From positions 1-32,810 of the forward strand of contig VMEM01000003.1 in assembly GCA_007375535.1 (NCBI GenBank): 32,810 bases of DNA, given 5' to 3'. A model generated the notes under the pieces. It was not told the origin of the DNA and did not search any database. It was given only the letters and a program-made list of their open reading frames with translations. Positions 1 through 5,289 of this stretch are shown here, piece after piece. The translations under genes and the position numbers were made by a program. This stretch comes from Parcubacteria group bacterium LiPW_41 (GTDB lineage Bacteria; Patescibacteriota; Minisyncoccia; UBA6257; GWB1-50-10). The first letter of the stretch is position 1; the number at the start of each line of letters is the position of its first letter.

Positions 1-324
1 AAGGTAGAAACTGCGGTTCGCATTGTTCACAAACCAACGGGAATTGTTGTTGCATCTCGCGAAGAGCGAACACAGCACGCAAATCGCGAAAAAGCGATGG
101 ATGTGTTACGTGCAAAATTATTTGAGGCACAACGAGAGCAGGCGGTTGGTTCAGTAGATCAGATTCGAAAAGAGCAGGTAGGAACTGCCGATCGATCAGA
201 AAAAATTCGTACATATAATTTTCCTGATGACAGAATTACTGATCATCGCATCGGAAAGAAGTGGAGCAATCTTGAGAAGATTTTAGAAGGGGATTTCGAC
301 AAAATTGCAGACGCGTTTAAGTAG
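1..324 (+). CDS. prfA: Peptide chain release factor 1, C-terminal part
   Basis: The reading frame is open from the first base and ends with TAG. It encodes the last 107 residues of a class I release factor, which recognises UAA/UAG in the ribosomal A site and triggers peptide release. The segment TAVRIVHKPTGIVV and the block EKIRTYNFPDDRITDHRIG are diagnostic. RF1 has RTYNFP..R.TDHR at this place, whereas RF2 has RSYVLD..R.KDLR. The GGQ peptidyl-hydrolysis motif should lie only a few residues upstream of the window edge, because it directly precedes this segment in the family. The 5' two thirds (codon-recognition domain, PxT motif) are outside the window. The gene itself ends in TAG, so RF1 is needed for its own synthesis. 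A bidirectional hairpin terminator follows 33 bp later. Confidence 0.95.
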   Translation, partial: KVETAVRIVHKPTGIVVASREERTQHANREKAMDVLRAKLFEAQREQAVGSVDQIRKEQVGTADRSEKIRTYNFPDDRITDHRIGKKWSNLEKILEGDFDKIADAFK

Positions 325-357
325 GGTTTAAAAATTAGAAATTGATAATTAAAAATT

Positions 358-385
358 CAAACTCCGATATTTCTATCGGAGTTTG
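358..385. terminator. Bidirectional hairpin terminator between prfA and the tRNA-Lys unit
   Basis: A perfect 12-bp inverted repeat (358-369 with 374-385) has a TTTC loop and A/T-rich flanks on both sides. It can end prfA on the plus strand. It also lies immediately beyond the duplicated tRNA-Lys 3' end on the minus strand. Confidence 0.8.
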
Positions 386-388
386 ATA

Positions 389-484
389 TTTGTGCCCCCA
401 CTAGGATTTGCCTCTCCCTTCGGTCGAAACCTCATTACTTCGTAATTTCGGCCTTTGGTTCGAATCCTAGTAGAAAATAAAAAA
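389..484 (-). repeat. tRNA-Lys tail element: duplicated tRNA 3' end plus hairpins
   Basis: Read on the minus strand, this follows tRNA-Lys and its first terminator. Bases 389-408 are an exact 20-nt copy of 510-529, the tRNA 3' end plus its flank. Bases 457-471 are a 15-nt inverted copy of 521-535, the T arm. Between them lie small inverted repeats such as ATTAC/GTAAT around 435-447. No open reading frame explains it. Elements with the same layout follow tRNA-Arg and tRNA-Ala. The function is unknown; candidates are an att-site remnant, a mobile hairpin element, or a structured RNA tail. Confidence 0.7.
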
Positions 485-485
485 C

Positions 486-500
486 CCAAAACAAGTTTGG
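486..500 (-). terminator. First terminator of tRNA-Lys
   Basis: CCAAA (486-490) pairs with TTTGG (496-500). On the minus strand the hairpin is followed by a T-rich run (471-484). Confidence 0.65.
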
Positions 501-513
501 ATTTTTCATTTTG

Positions 514-587
514 TGCCCCCACTAGGATTCGAACCTAGGACCCACTGCTTAAAAGGCAGGTGCTCTACCAGGCTGAGCTATAGGGGC
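514..587 (-). tRNA. tRNA-Lys (anticodon TTT)
   Basis: On the minus strand it folds as a full cloverleaf: acceptor GCCCCTA/TGGGGGC with discriminator A, D stem GCTC/GAGC, anticodon loop CTTTTAA, and T stem CTAGG/CCTAG with loop TTCGAAT. The anticodon stem has a C-T mismatch at the 27-43 position. No CCA is encoded (the next bases are CAA), so the 3' end must be made by the CCA-adding enzyme encoded at 2200-3705. Confidence 0.95.
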
Positions 588-642
588 ATCAGACTTCACA
601 GTACAGCAAATTCAATTCTAAATTTTTTGCACTAAAAGTCAA

Positions 643-1512
643 CTATTCACTAATTGTGGCAAGAATTATGACCGCAACACAGGTAACGGCGATTCCGATA
701 TACTGGTGCCATTTCAATTTTTCTTTATTTAGAAATACTCCAAGAAGTGCACCAAATGCGATATAACTTTCGGTAATTCCTACCGCAATAGAAATTGGTA
801 GATAGGTTACCGAAAAAGCAAAAAATATCCAGGCGACATTATCGAGAATGCTTTGGCCGGTAATAATTCCAATATTTTCTTTTATTTCTTTAATTCCATT
901 TTTTAGTTGTCCACGTGTCAAAAGATATAACAAACAAAAGATTCCAAGAGAACCATGGATAAACCAAATAGAAATTAGAGGGGAGATGGTTTGACTCGCA
1001 ACACCAACAATGAAGTTTCCCAATCCCATTCCAATTGCTCCCATAATTGCCAACACAACACCACGTTCAAATATTCTTTTGTGATAGTGGAGATGTGTGT
1101 GATGTACGGTTATTGCAAGCATTATACCAACGAAAATAACACCAATAAGAATCATTTGAACGAGCGAAAGATATTCTCCCCAGATTCCTATACTCAAACC
1201 AAGAGAAACGGGAACCTCAAGTCCGTAGAGTGGTTCAACGATAGAAAATTTTCCGCGCCTTAATGCTTCAAAATCAAAAAGTGCAGCAGAAAACATTACT
1301 AATCCGCCAAGTGAGAGAATAATTAAATCACGAGACGAACTAAACAATGCTGGAATCTCTTTGTATATAAATGGACACAACACAATGAGCGCAACAATTC
1401 CGATGTACATGAGTGCTTTCATGCTTCCCACCCTTCTTACTGTTTTTTGAATAAGAAAATCTCCAAATGTCCAACTTATCATTGCACCAATCGCAAATAA
1501 AATTCCTTGCAT
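643..1512 (-). CDS. EamA/DMT-superfamily membrane transporter
   Basis: A 289-residue protein with about ten hydrophobic helices arranged as two halves of five. This is the drug/metabolite transporter layout, with helix starts such as GAMISWTFGDFLIQK in half one and GNFIVGVASQ in half two. The family moves small metabolites or drugs across the inner membrane; the substrate here cannot be read from sequence. A histidine-rich loop (HHTHLHYHK) joins the halves around residue 140, which is unusual and could bind a metal. The start is supported by a -10-like TACAAT (minus strand, 1525-1520) ending 7 bp before the ATG, with no Shine-Dalgarno, so the mRNA is probably leaderless. It is monocistronic, lying between tRNA-Lys and tRNA-Arg. 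EamA could also be annotated simply as a conserved membrane protein. Confidence 0.85.
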   Translation of the reverse strand: MQGILFAIGAMISWTFGDFLIQKTVRRVGSMKALMYIGIVALIVLCPFIYKEIPALFSSSRDLIILSLGGLVMFSAALFDFEALRRGKFSIVEPLYGLEVPVSLGLSIGIWGEYLSLVQMILIGVIFVGIMLAITVHHTHLHYHKRIFERGVVLAIMGAIGMGLGNFIVGVASQTISPLISIWFIHGSLGIFCLLYLLTRGQLKNGIKEIKENIGIITGQSILDNVAWIFFAFSVTYLPISIAVGITESYIAFGALLGVFLNKEKLKWHQYIGIAVTCVAVIILATISE

Positions 1513-1598
1513 ATATTTTATTGTATCGTATTTTCCAGAGATTTACTTTTTTTTAGTTATGTATACAATGGCTATTAAGGTCCATTTGAGAATAAATT

Positions 1599-1670
1599 GC
1601 CCCCGTAGTGAAATGGATATCATAACAGTCTTCGAAACTGTCGTTCCAAGTTCGAATCTTGGCGGGGGCA
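1599..1670 (+). tRNA. tRNA-Arg (anticodon TCG)
   Basis: The cloverleaf is complete: acceptor GCCCCCG/CGGGGGC with discriminator A, D stem GTGA/TCAT, anticodon stem ACAGT/ACTGT around loop CTTCGAA, and T stem CCAAG/CTTGG with loop TTCGAAT. The anticodon TCG reads CGA, CGG and related Arg codons depending on modification. CCA is not encoded (CAA follows). A possible -10 (TACAAT, 1564-1569) lies about 30 bp upstream. Confidence 0.95.
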
Positions 1671-1681
1671 CAAAATAAAAA

Positions 1682-1712
1682 CCCAAGTTTATCTTGGGAT
1701 TTTATTTTTTAC
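1682..1712 (+). terminator. First terminator of tRNA-Arg
   Basis: CCCAAG (1682-1687) pairs with CTTGGG (1693-1698), followed by a T-rich tract. Confidence 0.75.
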
Positions 1713-1845
1713 GCTAAAATTCGAACGGGAAAGGGGTCGGGAAAACGGGAGTTTTCCCGTGGTGGAGGTATTGGAACCGCACGGTTTCAAAAAATTTCGT
1801 CTGCGAAATTTTGTTCGATTCCTTGGCGGGGGCACAAAATAAAAA
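1713..1845 (+). repeat. tRNA-Arg tail element: hairpin array ending in a second tRNA 3' end
   Basis: After the first terminator comes ATTCGAAC, an inverted copy of the tRNA T loop. Three small hairpins follow: CGGGAAAAC/GTTTTCCCG near 1738-1759, AACCG/CGGTT near 1777-1788, and AAATTTCG/CGAAATTT near 1793-1812. Bases 1822-1845 then repeat 1658-1681 exactly over 24 nt: the last part of the tRNA plus 11 bases of its downstream flank. The copied T loop reads GTTCGATTC instead of GTTCGAATC. A second terminator follows at once. It has the same layout as the Lys and Ala elements. Confidence 0.7.
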
Positions 1846-1862
1846 GAGCCCAAATTGGGCTC
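1846..1862. terminator. Shared terminator of the tRNA-Arg tail and the convergent small gene
   Basis: GAGCCCAA and TTGGGCTC form an 8-bp stem around one base. The hairpin overlaps the stop codon of the minus-strand gene ending at 1861, so it can serve both directions. Confidence 0.7.
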
Positions 1863-2112
1863 ACATTTTGTTTAGCATTGGAGAGAGGCTGGATATAAGT
1901 GTGTCTATTTCGTTTAGAATTTTTTGGGCGGCAATCATAAATTCTGAGTCCTTCTTGTTTTTAAATGACTCTGTATTTTCGATTTTCTCTTTAATTTCTA
2001 AGAGTTTCTTTTTTGCAACCTTGTCTTCAATTTGTTGGTTTTCTATCTGGTTTCTTAAGGTTGCAACTTCCGAACTTCGGATGCTTTCAAAAAATTTTGT
2101 TGTATTGTCCAT
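1861..2112 (-). CDS. Small helical, probably coiled-coil protein of unknown function
   Basis: An 83-residue protein, rich in Glu, Lys, Ile and Asn, with no transmembrane segment or cysteines. The stretch from about residue 15 to 55 (NQIENQQIEDKVAKKKLLEI and what follows) looks like a heptad-type coiled coil. The start is unusually well supported for this genome: AAGGAGG ends 5 bases before the ATG, and upstream lies TTGACA (2168-2163), 17 bp, TAAAAT (2145-2140) on the minus strand. It is divergent from the CCA-adding enzyme gene, sharing its -35 region. I do not recognise the family. Gene-like composition and the strong translation signals are the main reasons for calling it. Confidence 0.7.
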   Translation of the reverse strand: MDNTTKFFESIRSSEVATLRNQIENQQIEDKVAKKKLLEIKEKIENTESFKNKKDSEFMIAAQKILNEIDTLISSLSPMLNKM

Positions 2113-2139
2113 TTGGACCTCCTTTTTAATGTTGAGCAG

Positions 2140-2190
2140 ATTTTAACCTCGAATATGATGTTTGTCAATGTGCAATATTTCTATTACAAT
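2140..2190. promoter_or_regulatory. Divergent promoters with overlapping -35 boxes
   Basis: Plus strand: TTGTCA (2162-2167), 17 bp, TACAAT (2185-2190), 9 bp before the ATG of the CCA-adding enzyme. Minus strand: TTGACA (2168-2163), 17 bp, TAAAAT (2145-2140), about 27 bp before the small gene at 2112. The -35 hexamers occupy the same base pairs, so the two polymerases should exclude each other. Confidence 0.7.
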
Positions 2191-2199
2191 ATAAAAAGA

Positions 2200-3705
2200 A
2201 TGAAAAAGATCCCGAATGAGGTTGAGGAGATAGCGAGAAAACTTGAAGTAGGTGGCTTCGAGGCGTTTCTTGTTGGGGGATGTTTGAGAGATATGATTTT
2301 GGGAGTGGTCCCAAAGGATTGGGATATTGCGACAAACGCAACTCCTGATCAAGTAGAGAAACTTTTTTATGACTTTGGTGGACGAACAAAAGAAGATCCC
2401 GCAACAGTATATGAAAATGAATTTGGTACTGTAGGAATAAAAACAGAATCAGATGATCCAACCCTTAAAATTATTGAGGTAACAACGTATCGCATCGAGG
2501 GGAAGTATTCAGATGTGCGCCATCCAGATGAGGTACGATTTGCAAAGACAATTGAAGAAGATTTAAGTAGGCGAGATTTTACCATTAACGCAATTGCACT
2601 ATCACTTACTAATGCAATTCAGAATAAAAAAATAGAAAGCCAACTCATTGATCCTTATAATGGACTCAGTGATATTTCAGCAAAAATAATTCGTACTGTT
2701 GGAAATCCTGATAAGCGATTTACTGAAGATGCGCTTCGCTTAATGCGTGCTGTTCGGTTCTCTGCACAACTTGGTTTTTCTATTGAAGAAAAGACACAAG
2801 AAGCAATTCGTTTGCACGCAGGACTTTTGGATGTAATTGCAAAGGAGCGAATTCGTGATGAGTTTACAAAACTTATAATGACTGATCGTGCAGCGGAGGG
2901 GATTGTTGTAATGGAAGATACGGGATTATTAAAATATGTAATTCCAGAATTGAGAGAGGGAATTGGGTGTGGGCAGAACAAGCATCATATCTATACTGTA
3001 TTTGATCATAATGTTCGCGCGCTTAATTATGCTGTTGAAAAGGGATATTCACTTGAAGTGCGTTTGGGTGCCTTGCTTCACGATGTGGGAAAACCAAAAA
3101 CGAAACGAGGCGAAGGAATTGATTCAACGTTCCATGGACACGAAGTTGTTGGAGGAAAGATGACTGCAAAAATTATGGATCGATTGCGGTTTTCGAAAGA
3201 TGTTACCGAAAAAGTAATTCATCTTGTTCGATATCATTTGTTTTATTACAACGTAGGTGAGGTGAGTGAGGCGGGCGTGCGAAGATTTATCAGTCGTGTG
3301 GGAATTGAAATGGTTGATGATTTATTAAAGATTAGAGAAGCGGATAGAATCGGTTCGGGAGTTCCAAAAGCGTTTCCATACAAGTTGCGACATCTTCAAT
3401 TTATGATTGAAAAGGTTCGTCATGATCCGGTGCATCCAAAGATGTTGAAGTTAAATGGAAATGAGCTGATGGAATTGCTTAATATAAAACCAAGTAGGCG
3501 AGTGGGGTGCATTCTTTCCATTCTTTTAGAGGAGGTGCTTGACGATCCAACACGAAATACAAAAGAATACCTTGAGAAACGCGCAAAGGAGTTACAAGTT
3601 CACGACGATGTTGCATTAAATGAACTTTCTCGAAAAGCACAGGAGGTAAAAGAAGAATTTGAATCGGGAGTAGAGGATGAAATGAAAAAGAAGTATAAAG
3701 TGTAA
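2200..3705 (+). CDS. cca: CCA-adding enzyme (tRNA nucleotidyltransferase) with HD domain
   Basis: A 501-residue class II nucleotidyltransferase that adds or repairs the 3' CCA of tRNAs. The catalytic head has GGCLRD at residues 26-31 and the metal-binding DWD at 40-42. The arginine-rich DLSRRDFTINAIA block and the EDALRLMRAVRFSAQLGF block are the ATP/CTP-recognition and neck motifs. A C-terminal HD phosphohydrolase domain follows (HH near 262, LLHDVGKPK near 290, HGHE near 315), as in many bacterial Cca enzymes. I chose ATG 2200 because it lies 9 bp after a -10 box; the longer upstream frame would start before the promoter. It fits its setting, since none of the four tRNA genes nearby encodes CCA. 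A strong hairpin terminator follows. Confidence 0.95.
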   Translation: MKKIPNEVEEIARKLEVGGFEAFLVGGCLRDMILGVVPKDWDIATNATPDQVEKLFYDFGGRTKEDPATVYENEFGTVGIKTESDDPTLKIIEVTTYRIEGKYSDVRHPDEVRFAKTIEEDLSRRDFTINAIALSLTNAIQNKKIESQLIDPYNGLSDISAKIIRTVGNPDKRFTEDALRLMRAVRFSAQLGFSIEEKTQEAIRLHAGLLDVIAKERIRDEFTKLIMTDRAAEGIVVMEDTGLLKYVIPELREGIGCGQNKHHIYTVFDHNVRALNYAVEKGYSLEVRLGALLHDVGKPKTKRGEGIDSTFHGHEVVGGKMTAKIMDRLRFSKDVTEKVIHLVRYHLFYYNVGEVSEAGVRRFISRVGIEMVDDLLKIREADRIGSGVPKAFPYKLRHLQFMIEKVRHDPVHPKMLKLNGNELMELLNIKPSRRVGCILSILLEEVLDDPTRNTKEYLEKRAKELQVHDDVALNELSRKAQEVKEEFESGVEDEMKKKYKV

Positions 3706-3712
3706 AAATAGA

Positions 3713-3740
3713 ACCCCGCCAATCCATGGATTGGCGGGGT
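3713..3740. terminator. Terminator after cca, shared with the tRNA-Ala tail
   Basis: ACCCCGCCAATCC pairs with GGATTGGCGGGGT in a near-perfect G+C-rich palindrome. A/T-rich sequence flanks it on both strands. It also forms the second terminator of the minus-strand tRNA-Ala unit. Confidence 0.85.
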
Positions 3741-3743
3741 CTC

Positions 3744-3893
3744 TTTGTGGACCTAGGCAGAATCTCCCGCACCTCTCAGTCGTGCCGTCGCACTCCTTCG
3801 GGTTGGGCACCGCCTCACGTGCTCGTTTGCTAACTCGCACATGCTCCGGCGTTCGATTCTCCGCGCGAAACAAGCAGTTGTTTCGCTTAGGTC
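3744..3893 (-). repeat. tRNA-Ala tail element: duplicated tRNA 3' end plus hairpins
   Basis: Bases 3744-3764 copy 3928-3948 exactly (21 nt): the tRNA-Ala 3' end and its flank. Bases 3851-3860 (GTTCGATTCT) are an inverted copy of the T loop and stem at 3944-3953. A partial inverted acceptor (CTTAGGTC, 3886-3893) is separated from it by a hairpin, GCGAAACAA/TTGTTTCGC (3865-3886). The middle is noticeably more G+C-rich than the surroundings and contains further short inverted repeats. Nothing coding is evident. Confidence 0.7.
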
Positions 3894-3896
3894 AAA

Positions 3897-3925
3897 AATA
3901 AAAACATCAAGACGATGTTTTTATT
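3897..3925 (-). terminator. First terminator of the tRNA-Pro/tRNA-Ala unit
   Basis: AAAACATC (3901-3908) pairs with GATGTTTT (3914-3921). On the minus strand it is followed by a T-rich tract. Confidence 0.7.
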
Positions 3926-3931
3926 TATTTG

Positions 3932-4002
3932 TGGACCTAGGCAGAATCGAACTGCCGTCTCGGCAATGCGAATGCCGCGTTCTACCACTGAACCATAGGC
4001 CC
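3932..4002 (-). tRNA. tRNA-Ala (anticodon CGC)
   Basis: Acceptor GGGCCTA/TAGGTCC contains the G3-U70 wobble pair that identifies alanine tRNA, with discriminator A. Anticodon stem CGGCA/TGCCG surrounds loop TTCGCAT, and T stem GGCAG/CTGCC has loop TTCGATT. No CCA is encoded. It lies 6 bp downstream of tRNA-Pro, so the two are surely co-transcribed. Confidence 0.95.
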
Positions 4003-4008
4003 ATCTTG

Positions 4009-4079
4009 TCGGAGAGCCGGGAATCGAACCCGATCTACACGCACCCGAAGCGTGCGTACTACCGGTATACTACTCTCCG
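4009..4079 (-). tRNA. tRNA-Pro (anticodon CGG)
   Basis: Acceptor CGGAGAG/CTCTCCG with C1-G72 and A73 fits bacterial proline identity. The anticodon stem CACGC/GCGTG with loop TTCGGGT gives U33, anticodon CGG and G37. A competing stem register would place TTC in the loop but would lack U33, so it is disfavoured. The variable loop is 4 nt. No CCA is encoded. Confidence 0.9.
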
Positions 4080-4143
4080 ACTTCTATAAATGAACAACAT
4101 ACACAATATATATGAAATGTATTATTTGGTAAACTGATGCTAA

Positions 4144-4764
4144 ATGATAAAGAAAGAGAAGAGAAAAAATAGATGCGCTTGGGTTCCAGAAGGGAATGAA
4201 TTATATATACACTATCACGACACTGAGTGGGGAGTTCCTATATTTGATGATAAAAAAATGTTTGAATTTCTTGTACTCGAAAGTGCACAGGCAGGATTGT
4301 CATGGATAACTGTGTTAAGAAAGCGAGAAGCATATCGGAAAGCATTCGCGGGTTTTAATCCTGTGCGTGTTGCGAAATTTACTGATAATGATGTCGAACG
4401 TCTTCTCCAGAATGAAGGAATTATACGAAATAGATTAAAGATTGTGGCGGCAATAGAAAATGCAAAACAGTTTTTAAAAATTCAAAAAGAATTTGGAACG
4501 TTCTGCGATTATATGTGGAGTTTTGTAGACAATGTCCCAATGAATGCAAAAAGGAAAAGCATCAAGGAAATTCCCACGCTTAATAAGCAGGCAGAAACTC
4601 TTGCGTCTGATATGAAAAAACGTGGATTTAGGTTTTTTGGTCCAACAATTTGCTATGCACATATGCAGGCAGTGGGTATGGTAAATGACCACACTATCGA
4701 TTGTTTTAGGTATAAAGAGGTAAAAAGGGGTATACTGAAAGGGTCGAAGAAAAACAAAAAATAA
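4144..4764 (+). CDS. tag: DNA-3-methyladenine glycosylase I
   Basis: A 206-residue base-excision repair enzyme that removes 3-methyladenine from alkylated DNA in the cytoplasm. Family signatures are RCAWV, YHDTEWGVP, the LES-QAGLSWITVL-KRE block, and FGPT-CYAHMQAVGMVNDH. The structural zinc ligands of E. coli Tag are all present: C11, H25, H183 and C187 (HxxxC). The protein is about 20 residues longer than the E. coli enzyme, from a basic N-terminus and a Lys-rich tail. It probably forms an operon with the cupin gene, which starts 3 bp after the stop. Start choice: the ATG at 4144 is the only one that leaves the conserved N-terminal block intact with a short leader. Confidence 0.95.
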   Translation: MIKKEKRKNRCAWVPEGNELYIHYHDTEWGVPIFDDKKMFEFLVLESAQAGLSWITVLRKREAYRKAFAGFNPVRVAKFTDNDVERLLQNEGIIRNRLKIVAAIENAKQFLKIQKEFGTFCDYMWSFVDNVPMNAKRKSIKEIPTLNKQAETLASDMKKRGFRFFGPTICYAHMQAVGMVNDHTIDCFRYKEVKRGILKGSKKNKK

Positions 4765-4766
4765 TT

Positions 4767-5165
4767 ATGAAAGGATATATAAAAAATATTGAAAAGGAAA
4801 CATTAGAAAATACCAATTTTCGGAAAGTTCTTTATACCGGACGATATAGTCAGTTGGTCGCGATGCACTTAAATCCAGGGGAAGAGATTGGAGAAGAAGT
4901 GCACGGGCTTGATCAATTTCTACGCATTGAAGAAGGGGACGGTGTCGCAATTCTTGATGATGTTTCGACTGAGGTACATGATGATTTTGCGATTGTGGTT
5001 CCTGCAAGTACAAAACATAATGTGAAAAATACATCTCCAGATAGGGTTATGAAAATTTATACTATTTATTCTCCACCAGAGCATAAAGATGGGACAATTC
5101 ATGTAACCAAAATGGATGCAATGAATGATCACGAGGATCACTTCAACGGAAAAACCTCCGAATAA
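4767..5165 (+). CDS. Single-domain cupin protein
   Basis: A 132-residue protein with one cupin beta-barrel. Motif 1 is PGEEIGEEVHGLDQFLRIEEG, and motif 2 is VVPASTKHNVKN with the conserved Pro, His and Asn. The HxH pair of motif 1 is reduced to HGLDQ, so the metal site, if any, would use one His, a Gln or Glu and the motif-2 His. Small cupins range from sugar epimerases to dioxygenases to simple binding proteins; substrate and reaction cannot be assigned. It starts 3 bp after tag and ends in a terminator, so the two form an operon. Confidence 0.85.
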   Translation: MKGYIKNIEKETLENTNFRKVLYTGRYSQLVAMHLNPGEEIGEEVHGLDQFLRIEEGDGVAILDDVSTEVHDDFAIVVPASTKHNVKNTSPDRVMKIYTIYSPPEHKDGTIHVTKMDAMNDHEDHFNGKTSE

Positions 5166-5187
5166 AAATTGCCTTAGGGCAATTTTT
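5164..5187 (+). terminator. Terminator of the tag-cupin operon
   Basis: AAAAATTGCC and GGCAATTTTT form a stem with a TTAG loop, followed by T-rich sequence. Confidence 0.8.
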
Positions 5188-5197
5188 ATTTAGTTTA

Positions 5198-5279
5198 AAA
5201 CTCAAAGTTCAAATCTCAAAAATGAAGCTAAAAACTTTTAAGATTCAACTTTGCCTTTTGATTTTTGCGTTTTGAGTTA
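5198..5279 (+). repeat. A/T-rich intergenic repeat, family A copy 1
   Basis: An imperfect inverted repeat with hallmark words CTCAAA, AAATCTCAAAA, GAAGCTAAAAAC, then TTTTGATTTTTG and TTTTGAGTT. The same words recur in the same order at 12906-13000 and 31300-31400. In all three places the repeat ends next to the -10 box of the next gene. Confidence 0.7.
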
Positions 5280-5289
5280 TGATATATGT

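Noticed and set aside
991-1263. Plus-strand open frame opposite the DMT transporter
   Set aside because: It is a shadow of the transporter gene, with Asn/His-rich nonsense composition.
1659-2146. Plus-strand open frames through tRNA-Arg, its tail element and the antisense of the small gene
   Set aside because: They run through a tRNA and terminators, have no start signals, and oppose a gene with strong signals.
2113-2199. An upstream in-frame extension of the cca gene (29 more codons)
   Set aside because: It would begin upstream of the -35/-10 boxes at 2162-2190 and overlaps the regulatory region of the divergent small gene.
4009-4079. Reading the tRNA at 4009-4079 as tRNA-Glu (TTC)
   Set aside because: That register puts C at position 33; the alternative gives U33, CGG, G37 and the C1-G72/A73 pattern of tRNA-Pro.
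3841-4089. Open frame across the two tRNA genes
   Set aside because: It is antisense to tRNA-Ala and tRNA-Pro and encodes low-quality sequence.
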